Below are positions 21,789 to 34,300 of a DNA stretch of 64,000 bases, piece after piece. The notes under the pieces are model-generated. The model was not told the origin of the DNA, searched no databases, and was given only the letters and a program-made list of their open reading frames with translations. The stretch is from assembly GCA_963682025.1 (NCBI GenBank), contig OY821517.1, positions 298,495,344 to 298,559,343 on the forward strand. The letters are read 5' to 3'. The position numbers and the translations under genes were made by a program. Each line of letters opens with the position of its first letter. Position 1 is the first letter of the stretch. This stretch comes from Cordilura impudica (taxonomy: Eukaryota > Arthropoda > Insecta > Diptera > Scathophagidae).

Positions 21789-22036
21789 ACCCGTTCATCC
21801 AGTGCTATGTCAAATAAACTTCCCCAACCTGAAGTGCAAGTTATAAAACTGCACAAAAATTCAAATGGCATGGGCTTGTCCATTGTGGCCGCCAAAGGTG
21901 CTGGCCAAGAACGTTTGGGCATTTATATAAAAAGTGTTGTGCCTGGCGGTGCCGCCGATGCTGATGGTCGTTTACAGGCTGGTGATCAACTATTGCGTGT
22001 GGATGGTCAAAGCTTAATAGGCATAACACAAGAAAG
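21789..22036 (+). CDS. cno: canoe exon: PDZ domain, N-terminal three quarters
   Basis: 248 bp between acceptor TGTTTCCAG and donor AG|GTTGGT, separated from the DIL exon by a 75 bp intron. After a short linker, the PDZ domain starts with PEVQVIKLHKN. The carboxylate-binding loop is NGMGLSIVAAKGAGQ (GMGL instead of the textbook GLGF), followed by LGIYIKSVVPGGAADADGRL and AGDQLLRVDGQSLIG. In canoe/afadin the PDZ binds the C-terminus of nectin/Echinoid-type adhesion proteins. It ends in phase 2; the donor GTTGGT is weaker than the others. Confidence 0.96.
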
Positions 22037-22121
22037 GTTGGTTAATGAAACATATTTTTAAAAAATATGGCATTTTAAATTAAATTATTTTCCAAAAAAA
22101 AAAAAAAAAAAAAAAATGTAG

Positions 22122-22240
22122 AGCCGCTGATTATTTAGTGCGTACGGGAATTGTAGTCACATTGGACGTAGCGAAACAAGGTGCCATTTATCATGGCTTA
22201 GCTACTTTGTTGCAGCAGCCCAGTCCTGTTATACAACGTG
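22122..22240 (+). CDS. cno: canoe exon: end of PDZ domain
   Basis: 119 bp from acceptor ATGTAG to donor G|GTATGT. The first base completes Arg (QER), then AADYLVRTGIVVTLDVAKQ finishes the PDZ helix and last strand, followed by GAIYHGLATLLQQPSPVIQR, strongly like the afadin sequence after its PDZ. It ends in phase 1. The next exon must start with two bases: both 27069 (or 27072) and 37888 satisfy this, so at least two splice forms are possible. The acceptor is preceded by a run of about 23 A instead of a pyrimidine tract. Confidence 0.95.
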
Positions 22241-23369
22241 GTATGTACACATTTTAGAAAATAGATTTAAACTTTAGAATTTTATATTTTGAACACAAGA
22301 AGGAGTCTAAAGAATTTGAAAAAAAAAACAAAAGAATTGGATTCTTGACACTTAAGTGTTAGTTAGTTTTTATACCTTTTAAACCAAAATAGTAAAAGCT
22401 GTAAAAGTCAGCTTAAAACTGTTGTTTAACTAATTAAAATTTGGATAAATCAAGTTAGCTGGATTATTTATTAATAACAATGGAACTTAAAAAATCAACT
22501 CAAATTCGGAATTTAGAAAATTTTTTAAACCTTTCAAATAGTAATGATACTTTGGCAGAGTTTTTGTGATGTCAGTTAAACTGAGTTTGATTATACTCAA
22601 GCTTTAATGAAGTAGTAACTTGTTTAATATTTTAAGATTGTGTTTTTGGATATTTTTCATTTTAGCCCTTTAGGTAAATAGTTTGGAAGTTATTGGTGTT
22701 TAAAAATATGTTGATAAGTTTAGCTGACATCCTAATAAATCGTCTTTACATTATCTTAATAATGATTCTGCATTCAATTTTAACCTGTCAAAGGTCAAGT
22801 GTATATATACTTTCCAAATTGTTTTCGCTTGTGAATTTTTTTCTTGACGAAATAGTTAAGATGTAAGAAATTTTAAAAGTAAATCTAGAATCATATTATA
22901 GCTGCAATACTGTGTGTGTTCTGAATAATGTTACCAACCATTATTGATCAAAAAAAGCGGTATCCTGAGGATAAAAAAATCTTTTTTTATAATACAAACC
23001 CATTGATAACGTTTAAAATTATGCTTCGAATGAACGGAAATTATTTTTGAATATACAATTTATTTGGATGTTTTTAAGACAATATTTTCGGGTTTTGATT
23101 ACCCTTAAAATACTAGAAATTGTCCCATCATAATTGAAATAGGAATAGAAAGCTGTTGATATCTAAATTCCGAAATACATTTGCTGATTTAAAAGAAATT
23201 CTGTATATCTTTGGAGGAAATTTTATATATTACTCACAGCTGAGCTTGATTATATTGGAATAACTATCAATGGTGTCAGTATAAACGAAATATCACAAAT
23301 CTACAGATTCCAAAACAAGTTTTATGTCAACAAAGTAGATCCTAAGGCGTTTTATATCTTTGTGACCAC
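22241..23369 (+). other. Intron without recognisable feature
   Basis: AT-rich; no reading frame or repeat pairs seen. Start of a 15.6 kb intron in the form that splices directly to 37888. Confidence 0.5.
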
Positions 23370-23960
23370 ATTTCTGTCTAAAATTGTTGTGTTTAAATCA
23401 ATTTATTAAACTACAGCTTATAATTCTTATATTCCAAAACGAACCAACTATGACTTCAAGAAGATATGCTATATACTTACCACCTCTGGGGGGGTTATCG
23501 TACTCTTACCAGGGAGATTATTTGTCACAGTTTTATCGAGTACTAGCGGATACGCCCACTTGTCCAATCCCGCCCATTTTTTCCGAATACTCACATTAAT
23601 AACACATGAACTCACACAAAGTTTTAAGGCTTTAACTCTTACGCTACTCCAGGTATATGACATTTAGTATTTACTTTGTATGGGGTGTACCATGCCCACT
23701 GGTCCTGTACCGCCCATTTTTTATGAGGCTACTCACATTAAGAACTCAAAAAACCAGACAAAGTTCCAAGGCTTTCACTATTGCAGTACTCCCGATATAT
23801 GAAATTATTTATTTACTTTGTATAGGGGGTATCACTGATCTGATCCCGCCCATTTTTTCCGAGTACTAACGTTGATAGCATATGAACTCACACTAAGTCC
23901 CAATACTTTATATATTACTTTATCTATTCTTTTGAATAAATTGTCTTGTATTAGCTTGGG
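23370..23960 (+). repeat. Family D tandem repeat, ~145 bp unit
   Basis: Three or so consecutive units each include CCCGCCCATTTTTTCCGA (or a close form), ACTCACATTAATAACA, AACTCACACAAAGTT and TTTACTTTGTATGGGGTGT. Apparent frames at 23384-23599 and 23657-23869 come from the repeat. A related piece lies at about 24790-24930, with GGGCCACGCCCACTTG. Confidence 0.7.
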
Positions 23961-26277
23961 GTCATATGTGACCCCAATTCCAAAAGGGTTAATGGGGTCA
24001 TATTTTTTTCCGAAACCCTATTAAGATCAAATATAACATTTAAAAATAGACAAGTGATGAATTTTTGGTACAAAATATTTAGAAATAGTACATTTACAGA
24101 ATATTTTACAAAAATCCCATTTTTCTCGAAATCGGCAAAAAATAAAATCCTTGTCTAAAACAAATCTGGCATATGGATTTACCTATAAATTCACACAGTT
24201 AACCTCTAACATGCATTTAATAAGACCTTAAAGAGTTAGATCAATTTTTTTTTTTAATTTTGTTTAAGAACATTTTTCAAAGCTTAAAAAAGGAGTTTTC
24301 AAAATTTTATCAAAAAATTTCCATTTTCTGTCTCAATGGTCTCAATAGGTTAACAAGGTGGTAATAAAATAATACTTCATATCTGAGTGCTTACAGGTAT
24401 AGAGACTAAAACAGAATGTTGACTTTAATTAATTTCTTAAAGTTGAAAAAAATGCCATCAAATATCATGACCTAGTTTTGCTATTTCTTGGCGAATTTTT
24501 GTTCGATTTTGAAGTTTTACAGCTTTTTGGAAAGATAATTTAATACTGATTCCGAATTATATAACAATTTGTCGGAAAAATTAAACTATAGAACAAAATT
24601 TTCGTAAAATCTGAAAGAAGTCATATTTTCCCCATATAAACACACTTGAAATTTTCAATCGCGTTGAGCCACCTCTAAATGTTTTTTGATTGGCCCAAAA
24701 CTTTGTCTTTCTCACTTTTTTTGCTATTCGCATATTTCTAGGGGGTGCGACAGAGAGTTTGAACACTTTTTTTATTAAGGGCCACCCTAATGTAGATGTG
24801 CATAGTTTCAGAACTCTTGTATAGTACTCCAGATATTATATGTTAAAACTTTGTATGAGATCTACCACACCCACTATATATGTGGGAGGGGCCACGCCCA
24901 CTTGAAACACAAATATATATAGCCGTAAACCTTATCTGGACTATTACCTTTCTAATGAAACCGGTTTGGGTCACATCGGTTGGGTAGTTTCAGAGTCTAT
25001 AAAGGACAAATATACATACATTGTATTTTATATATACTATATAGATCACGCCGCGAAATTCAGTTGCAGAAGATACAATGAGCCAAAAACGGAGGAGACG
25101 ATAGAACATATTTTTTTTTTTACCGATGACCAGCCTTGTCGTGGTATGAATTTTGTATATTAGAATTCAATTAGAATTTAAATGAAAATGCCCCAGTAGA
25201 TATAACCCTTTAAAATTTCTGTGTTTAATCAACGACTCTGAAAAATGGGAATAGTTCAGTCACTTCAGAACTTCTGTGTTTAATCAACTACTATGAAAAA
25301 TAGGAATAGTGCCATCGCTATGCATCATATGGTCTATGTGAGAAGCCTACCGACTCCAACAAGCCTTAGAAAACAATTTATCTTAAAAGTTATTTTTTTT
25401 TTTTAATTAAAGTCTCGACATATATTTCCGATGACACAAAAAATGAAACGCTGGCAAAACAGGAAGGTGTGGTCAAAAAAGCGATAAAAAGCATTGAAAG
25501 ATAGTATAAGTACTGGAAAAGAAACTGATTTTTGTGTTTTTTAGTACTTTGCCACCACTTTGATTACATCGATATACGTTCGGGCCAGTTAATTTTAAAG
25601 TGATGGCAAAGCGTTCGCATGGGTCAGGTGTGGCATTTAATGCAAAAAGTGATTTCTTTCCACTTTCATCAATTAGGATTAGAATTATATAATGTTGGCA
25701 ATTTAACAATTCTCACTACATTTCAATACGAAGCAATGAAAGAAGTTGTATTTGGAAAACAATAATTTGAAAAAAAAAGTACTGACAAATCACTTTTATC
25801 AAACGTTGCGAAACCTCCCGAGTAAGTACTTCGCAAGTACTTTATTTTTTGTACAACTGGCAAACAGGGCTTTTCCAGTATTTTCTTTTTTGTACCATCG
25901 CCAATTTTTGCTTGGGTTGTTTTGAACGTTTTGTCCAAGTACAGAATTTTGCCATTTCAAATAAAACCGGACTCGCAACTCATTAATTTATTTTCTTGAA
26001 TACCATTAGAAGACAAAAAGACAATTTTTTAATCTGTAGATAGGTTTTGGCATTTGGTTTGTTCTCCAGGAATATAATTTATACAATTTTTTTTCCAGAA
26101 TTATGGAATCTATTATTTAAATATTCCTAGTTTTTTCAGACAATCAAAAATGTTTGCCACAAATAGTAAAATCTCTTTAAAATACCAAAATGTTATAAAG
26201 CGTCATAATAATAACCCCGCAAAATGAAGGATTGGTTGGTCATGTTATTGTGAAGAATTTCAAAATTGCTACGACCT
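23961..26277. other. Intron, mostly unrecognised; weak family D piece
   Basis: 24790-24930 resembles family D. 25200-25320 has a short direct repeat (TTCTGTGTTTAATCAAC at about 25219 and 25272). Otherwise I see nothing; frames at 24966, 25473 and 25723 carry no recognisable domain. Confidence 0.45.
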
Positions 26278-26722
26278 GGGGTCGAATCGTCGCATTCGTT
26301 ATCGAAACTACTTTTTTATTTTTCAAATTAAAATACTAAGATTAATTTTACTCTGTCACAGCTAACGAGTTATGGTCCATAGTTAATAGTAAAAATCGAA
26401 TCGTCGCATTCGTTATCGAAACTACTTTTTTATTTTTCAAATTAAAATACTAAGATTAATTTTACTCTGTCACAGCTAACGAGTTATGGTCCATAGTTAA
26501 TAGTAAAAATCGAATCGTCGCATTCGTTATCGAAACTACTTTTTTATTTTTCAAATTAAAATACTAAGATTAATTTTACTCTGTCGCAGTTAACGAGTTA
26601 TGGTCCATGGTTAATAGTAAAAGTGAAACGAGGTCTGACGATTGTCCGTCTTTATTAAATAATAAACCAAGATATGGAATTTCGATTGAATTTACTCGAT
26701 ATCGAATGCGACGATTTGCCCC
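26278..26722. mobile_element. MITE with internally triplicated 114 bp unit
   Basis: The left end GTCGAATCGTCGCATTCGTT and right end TCGAATGCGACGATTTGCCC are inverted repeats. The unit starting GAATCGTCGCATTCG occurs at 26284, 26398 and 26512, exactly 114 bp apart and nearly identical, so the left terminus plus adjoining DNA was tandemly triplicated. No coding sequence. Confidence 0.75.
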
Positions 26723-27068
26723 CTGTTTATTTCATTCACAATCACAAAGAAACTTCGCTTAAGGAAGAGTTGATTTGAAATATTTTCAAATAAAATACTT
26801 TTTTGTTGATTCATACCTTTCTTTAGACTCCTTTAATATTAAGTTAAGACTCTTTGAAACTTTTTAAGTTAACCCCTTATACACTAACAATTACATAACT
26901 TAACACGCATTACCATAGAATTATTTGTATGTATTTTTTTAATGCTAATTAGCTATAAAATTTCTAACTTTATTATCCTACTCCCAAAACGAAATATTCT
27001 TACATGCTGCCACATTTTGAAATACTTAAACCTAACTCAAAATTAAACTAATAATTAATTAAATTAAG

Positions 27069-29524
27069 AAGATACGAATACCTTACAATTTCCACAAAAT
27101 CAGCAGCAACAACAACAACGAAGACATAGTTATCATAACACCAATAATCGATATTTTAATTCGATATCGGATGACAGTTTGAATCGTAGTCGTAGAGAAT
27201 CGTATGCAGGAATGTATACTTCATCAACAACATCACCCATGAGACGATTGTCAGCTTCTTCTTTGCTGGAGGAGAGATGTCAAATGGGCTATCAGATACC
27301 CATAGATCCTAGATATCGTGATACCCGACCTATAGCTCGATCCGCTAGTAATTTGTACAATATGAGTAAGGAAGTATCGTCCAGCACGCATAACATAATA
27401 AACACTATGGGTGGTGGTGGGATGTTGTATCATCAACAACATATACCACAAACAATGGCCCAACAACAGCCCATGCACTTCAGTCCATTAAGAAATCGAA
27501 TTAAAAGTGCCAGCAATGCAAATATGACCAATACACCGCCTCCTTCGATATATATAGAAGAGTATATGGAACCAGGTGAACAATCGTCGAGTGCGGCCAA
27601 AACAAATTCCCAAGAATCATTTACCAACTTCGTTTACACTGAAATACATCAACCTTTAAATGAAGAAGGTATAGCATCGGTGTCAAATGCGGAAGAAATA
27701 CCATTCATAGATGATGGTTCACCTACAGAAGAGGTAAAACCCTATGTACCTCCTCCAGAACAGAGTTCCTCTATGAATAGGAGTATTATTGGTAATAAAA
27801 AGCCACTTAATTTTAATACTCAACGCAAAACTGTTAGCTTTGATTTAGAAGATGTTGGACATAAACCATTAGCTGCTTATGATATATTGACTAATCGTAA
27901 ATTTCATACCCATGACGCTTTAAGTAAATATTGTTTTTCTTCGTCTACAAATAACTCTAACGAATCGCTAAAACAAGAATCGAATTTGTCACTGGAAAAA
28001 GAAGCCAAAATGCCTTTGATACAAAAAATTCGAAGAGAATTAAATTCTTATCGTTCTACTTCAGGCGGTGAAGGAGCAGTAGGAGGAGGAGGAAATGATT
28101 CGGGTGGCAGTAATTCTAACTCACAACGTTCATCTACAGAATCCATAGAAAGAATGCCTTTATTAACAGAAAGACTACGAAATGTTCAACTAAAACCTAA
28201 ACGTGAACTAAATAACATAAGATCTACTTCTGGCGGCGGTGGTGGTGTTACTACTATTACGTCGGTGGCTGGCGCACAAGGACAAAGTTTTAGCTTGCAA
28301 CAACAAAATAGGTTTTTACACAATCTCCATACTATAAAACGTGATTTCAAACCACGCAACGCTAACGCTATACCAATACAAATGCACTCTGTAAAAACAC
28401 AAAATGTAAATATTTTTTCAAAACGTCAAAGTTTAAATCCTATGGAAAATCCTGATAAAGTTCCTATAATTTTACAAAAACAAAAATCATTATCACAAAA
28501 TAATTTACTAAGTCCTGTAAGAACGGATACACCAGAATTTTCCAAGTCCTTGGGTCAAGGCAAAGTTAAAGAAATGGCTGAATTTTTCACAAAAAATTGT
28601 GACTTTAAACTGCAGCCATTTCCAGTGAGTTCTGTTCAAGACCAAAAGGTTATAAGTAAATCCACGTCCGATTTATTGGAGCCACAACAACAAAAAGTGG
28701 CCAAAAAACCATTACTTTCTCAAACGGAACAAGCAGACATCTTAAAGCAATTAAAAGAATGGAGTATTTTTGGTTTAGAGGCGCGAGATTTTGATAAATC
28801 GCACAAAGAACAATCATCTCAAAATGCAAACCAACAACGAATTAATTTTAATACAAATATACTTTATAATAATAATAATCAATGTACAAATTTTTTAACT
28901 GATTCCTGTAAAGCAACAACCTCGACATCTTGTAAATTATCTTTAAGCACTCAATTGAATGTTAACTGTGATTGTCAATGTTTTGAAAACAATAAATGTT
29001 GTAACAATATGGAAATCTGCACCTCCAGCTTAAAACATACTTCATGTATAAACAGCAATAATTGTAGAAAATATTCTAAAACTCTAGATGAAAATGAAGA
29101 TGATCCTTGTACCTTAAACCAAAATTCCACAACCACAACTAGATTATTACAAAGATGTAATACCTTGAAATTATGTACAAAATCTAAAACAGTTCGCAGT
29201 TTGAAAAGGAAATCCAAGCACCATGCTCAACAGCAAAATGATTATAAACCCTTTGATTCGTCCCCATCCAGTTGTAAATTGTTGCTCTCCATAGCCTCTA
29301 GTGATTCCTCCAATTCGCCCTCTTCTAGTTCTGCCACATCATCCACCTCGAATTCGTGTTCTTCAACTTGTCCTCATTGTTGTTTAGAATTTGAAAATCA
29401 TAATGATTATAATGATGTTATCAAGGACAACGATGAAGATGACGAAGATGATGATGTTGTTAATGATGATGATGACGTTAATGAAGAGTATCATGATCTT
29501 GATCAAGCAAAACTTACAAGTTGA
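27069..29524 (+). CDS. cno: Candidate alternative 3'-terminal coding exon of canoe
   Basis: An open frame runs without stop from acceptor AAG|AAG at 27068/27071 to TGA at 29522-29524: about 817 codons in the frame the PDZ exon requires (phase 1 plus two bases). The start is not an ATG, so it must be an internal or terminal exon. It is Ser/Asn/Gln-rich and disordered-looking, with RRLSASSLLEER and ARSASNLYNMSKE near the start, RKTVSFDLEDVGHKPLAAYD at about 27826-27885, a Cys-rich part (CDCQCFENNKCC) near 28970, and an Asp-rich end. An AATAAA follows at 29769. A good donor, ATGA|GTAAGG, at 27366 would instead splice in frame to 37888, adding 99 residues. So it may be read either as a 297 bp internal exon or as a long alternative tail. 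Homology to known canoe isoforms could not be checked. Confidence 0.72.
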
Positions 29525-30570
29525 TAGAGCTACCATAATAAGAGGTTGTTGAGTAATTTGAAATGCTTTGTTATGTTGTTTTATGTCGTTTTCAGTGTTG
29601 TTATTTATTAAGTTTCTATTTTGTTTCCTTTTTCGCAATTTCTTGATGTTGTATTTTGTTTATTAATTTTATATATTTATAGTTTATGTATATATATATA
29701 TTAAACTTAAGATTGAGATTTGATACAGTGTTTTCAGAAGCAGATACCAATCAAGTTTTAAATTTTAAAATAAAAGGTCTATACCAAGATCGGTCAAGAT
29801 ATATGTATAGTTATTATAAAAATACAAAGGATAATATTTAGAAGTTAACTGGTAAGCCATACAATCTTTTCCCCAGAACTTTCTCGCGATTAAATCCCCA
29901 GAACTTTCTCGCGATCAAATTCCGCTTTGCACGGAACACATCAATGGACTTCATAGATACACCTGTCTTTTTCAAATTACCTTTTTTGTTGATCAATATC
30001 CTCTACTGATTGTAATTCGGGCGACTAAATGGATTTTGTTCTTTTTTGGGACAAAATCGATGGCACTGTTTATGCATAGTTGCAATGGGCCAAAGCAACC
30101 ATTTATTAGCATAAGTCGTTATATGCCAATAAACTTTTTATTTTATGGTGGCCATTTTAAATTAAGATTAGATAAGTTCGTTCCAATTAGTCGAATTTTT
30201 GAACGAAAATGTGTTTAATCCCAATACATTTTCATTAACTATGTTTCTACTAATGCTATGTCCAGACTATAATCTTATTATAAGATTTTCTTGGCTTTTT
30301 CCTTTTTCGGGTTTAATCAATTCCTGTATCGATAATTACTCATTCAACGGTTAAATCTTAAAAACAAAGTTGATCATCCTCAACATTATTTTAGATCCTC
30401 TTAAATCAAGGAACTGTATATACCAGGCTTGCCCAGAGGTTTCTTATGAAAGTGCAAACACTAATACATACAAAGAAAAACATTTTTTTCATATTTTTAT
30501 ACACTGAAAAAAACATTTTTTTAATCTCAAAGGAAATGTTTTAAAATGCTTTTCAATATCTATAATATTA
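29525..30570 (+). other. Putative 3' UTR of the alternative canoe exon, then intron
   Basis: AATAAA at 29769-29774, about 245 bp after the TGA, could serve as poly(A) signal. A short direct repeat (CCAGAACTTTCTCGCGAT) occurs at about 29874 and 29899. No gene seen. Confidence 0.45.
29769..29774 (+). promoter_or_regulatory. Candidate poly(A) signal AATAAA
   Basis: Exact AATAAA downstream of the alternative terminal exon. Such hexamers are common by chance in DNA this AT-rich, so support is weak. Confidence 0.35.
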
Positions 30571-31358
30571 ATAGGCAAGACGATTTCTTGTTACCACACA
30601 TGCCTCATTTGAAAGGTATTTCTTTTTAGCTGTCCACCAGATTTACAGATTTTTTAATTTTAAATTTGTTTTTGAGTAAACTGCATTTAAAGTTGCTACT
30701 AACACATATATAGAATTATACAATGCTATGTGTGTGTTTAATAAATTTGTTTTTGTGTTTGTAATAAAAATGAGTTTCTTTTTTTTTGGGTTGATTTGTG
30801 AATTGGCTTTAATTGATTAGCATACTAAAATTCATACTAAAATTTCCTAGAATTAGCACTCGAACTTCGAGGGCTGGGATCTGCTAGTATATCATATTAC
30901 GTTAGTTTGAATAAATTGAAAGCATAACAAACATTCTGCTTCAGTCTAAAAGTTAGTGAAAGAAAAATCACTTTTCCACTTCTCCTCTGAATACATGTAG
31001 CTCATTTTGTAAAGTAATAATATGAACTAGCATATTCCAACCCTCGAAATTCGAGTGCAAATCCTAGGAAATTTTATTTTTTCATTAAATAAAGACCCTA
31101 ACGGTATGCCAATCAATTATAGCCAATTCACATATCAACACAAAAAAACAAATTCATTTTTATTACAAACACATTAACAAATTTAATAAACACACATAGC
31201 ATTGTATAATTTTATGTATGTGTTAGTAGCAATTTTAAATGCAATTTACTCAAAATAAATCGGCTAAAAAGAAATAACTTTCAAATAATACGCGTTTGGT
31301 CAAAATCGGGATAAAACGGTAGAACAAATCATCGGTCACAAGAAATCGCCTAACCTAT
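30571..31358. mobile_element. Fold-back MITE, ~790 bp, long inverted repeats
   Basis: Left end ATAGGCAAGACGATTTCTTG, right end CAAGAAATCGCCTAACCTAT. Inner parts also pair: AATTAGCACTCGAACTTCGA at about 30852 against TCGAAATTCGAGTGCAAATC at about 31045, and AAACAAATTCATTTTTATTA against its inverse near 30760. The arms are about 300 bp with mismatches and small indels. It lies directly against the 3' tail of the LINE that follows. Confidence 0.75.
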
Positions 31359-34300
31359 TATTTATTTATTTATTTATTTATTTATTAGAATTAACTTACA
31401 ATTTAAAATTTATAAGCTAATTTATGGTACAAAGAGCAATAGCTTCTAAGGCTTTCAGCTCGTCTTAAATTAGATAAATGCAATTTTAAATAAAATTATA
31501 GATGCTGGATTTTTTAAGAAAATCAATTACAATATTAATGTTATCAAAGGTGGGAGCTGAGATCATGTTCAAGGGATTTTTTTCCTTAAAAATTTGTTGT
31601 CTTATGAATTGGTGTTGTGGGCAGTGAGATAGGAAATGTTCGGGAGAGGAAGGATATATGATGTTACAACTGCATCTTGGTATGTTTAGGATCTTAAGAA
31701 GGGGTCCATGTGTGTATTTGGTATGACCTAAACGTATTCTTAGAAATTTGGTTATATCTCTTCTTGTTAGTTTGTTAATATCTCCGCTTATAAAATGTTT
31801 TATATTGATTTTATCTTGGTTGATGACTTTATACCAGTTTGATGTCATATTATAAGTTTTGTCTTTTTTTGTATAATAATTTTTGATATATTTTTGGAGG
31901 TCTTTTGTGTTATAATTATCCGTAGTTATTAGGGGGGATCGTTGTGCAGTTTTTGCTGCCCTGTCGGCATATTCGTTTCCGCGTATGTTGCAATGACTTG
32001 GAGTCCAAATTAGGGTTAAATGAGTTTGTTTTTGGATTAAAATGTTTCTAATGTAACGCGTATAGGGATTGTTGTTGGAAATGTTTAAAATCATTTTTAA
32101 TGCGGATAAGGAGTCTGAGCATATTGCATATTTTTGTTTCTTGTTTTCTACGAATTTAACTGCTTGGTAAATTGCAATCAGTTCAGCCGACAGGATTGAA
32201 CTGTATGATGGTAAAATTGAAGTTTTAATGGTGTCCGTATCGGTTGTAACGCTATAGCTTACTAAATTTTCTGATATTGATCCATCTGTAAAAATGAATT
32301 TATGGGAAGGTAGGTTTTCTCGAATTTCTTCGAACAAAGTTTGGAATTGTGTGGGGTTGTGTTGATCTTTTTTAAAAGTATGTAGTGTGAGGTTAATATT
32401 ATTCTTGTTTAAAAGCCATGGTGGGTATTCTTTTAAACTAGATTTGAGTGGTTTTGTGTTTAATTCAAGATTATCACAGGCTTTTATAATTCTAGATAAA
32501 ATGGATGGCAGTTTTGGAATTCTTTTTGCTTTAGTAATTTTGTGCATAATAAGGCTTAGAGCCTTATTGGGATTGTTGTTAAATGTACTAGACAGTTTGG
32601 TCAAAGTAATATTTTGTTGGTATGTTAGATTCATGCAACATGTTTTTGCAAGGGGTGGATCTAAAAGCACCTAGAGAGCTTCTAACAGCCGAATTCACTA
32701 TTGTGTTGACTTTGTTAAACTTAGTTTTGGAAGAAACCCCAAAGAAAGGTAATGAATACCTTATTTTTGATATTATCAGTGCGTTTATAATTGAGACTAA
32801 ATTTTTTGTGTTACAATTAAATTTTTGATTTGCTAGGCATTTGACAATGTTAAGTGGTCCATTTAAGGATTTTAGTAAATTATTTATGTGTGTATCCCAT
32901 GTGTATCTTTTATTTAAGTATAGTCCGAGTAACCGCAAATTCTCGACTTCAGTGAGTTGACAATTTGAAGCAGTTACGTTACATTTACAGGTCTTTTTTC
33001 GACATATGTGAATAAACTTGCATTTTGATGTGGAAAGTGATGCTCCGGATACGTCACACCAACTTTTTATGTTGTTGAACAAATTATCTAGGTTTATAAT
33101 TGGATTCTTTGACTTGTTTGAATTGATTATTAAGTTGAAATCATCAGCGTATGCTGTAAAATCAATTTCTTTATTAATTCCTATAATTGAGCAAAGTTTG
33201 TTGTATGCTATTAGAAACAGGATTACCGATAACGGGGAACCTTGTGGTATACCGTTATGAACAGGATATGTCGAAGATAGCTGATTACGAATTCTCACCG
33301 AAAACTTTCTGTTTTTCATGAAGTTGATCACGTATTTTTTAATACGAGGGCCTACTTTCCAGTGTACTAATTGTTCAACTATTGTGTGGACTCCGATCTT
33401 GTCGAAAGCCTTTTCAAAGTCTAACGAGACTACAGTTGTATGTTTTCCCTTTGATAAATTGTTGGAAATATGGTAGTCTAGATAGAGGAGACTTTCTATT
33501 GCAGAGTGGCCTCGTGTAAATCCAAATTGTCGGCTGTTAAGCAGCTTATAGGTTGTTACAAACCACCAAAGCCTGTTAGCAATAATTTGTCTAATGTTTT
33601 AGCTAAACATGAATTTAATGAAATTGGCCTATAGGAGCCAAGTGAAGTTTTATCTTTACCAGTTTTGTGTATAGGAATAACTATACTTGATTTGAATTGC
33701 TGTGGTAGGAAATTTTCGAAAATGTTATTGTAAAGATTTAATAGGCGGTGTTTCATTGTTATTGGTAGTTGTTTTATCATAGGGTAAGAGATTCGGTCAT
33801 TGCCAGGAGTTTTGCCTTTCACTTTACTAAGTACTGCATTGAGTTCAAGGAGGTTGAGATTGTTTTCAATTTGTAAAGCTTCAGTGCTTGGGGCGTGTGA
33901 TGGTATGTTATCCAGTAAATTATATTTATTTGTGTTAAATTCTGATGGAAAATTTGAATCCAAAGAGTTGCGGGACCAAAAACTCCCAATTTCATTTGCT
34001 ATATCTGAATTGTTGGATAAAAAAGTGCCCGGGTTATTTATGGATTTGATACAATGTATGTTATTTTTAGCTTTATAGCCTGTGAATGTTCTTATATTTG
34101 ACCAAATTTTTTCCGGGGAAGTGGATGGATTAATCATAGCTGTGAATTCCGAAATAGATTCACTTTTTGATATTCGTATTTGTTTTCTCAAAAGGGCCTT
34201 AGCTCTTTTATAATTGATTAAGTTAGTTGTAGTCATATTTCGCTTGAAAGTAATCCAAAATTGGTTTTTGTTGTGTTTCAGTTCTTCCAGGTTGGAGTTC

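Noticed and set aside
26284..26625. 114 bp units as a CRISPR-like array
   Set aside because: Contiguous identical tandem units without spacers, in a eukaryotic intron and within a MITE.
27251..27627. Minus frames over the alternative exon
   Set aside because: Shadows of the Ser/Asn-rich plus frame; no domain.
29384..29638. 84-codon minus frame rich in Ile/Val
   Set aside because: Antisense of the Asp-rich coding end (GAT repeats read as ATC).
29769..29774. The poly(A) hexamer as strong evidence of a 3' end
   Set aside because: Kept only as weak support: AATAAA is frequent by chance in this AT-rich DNA.
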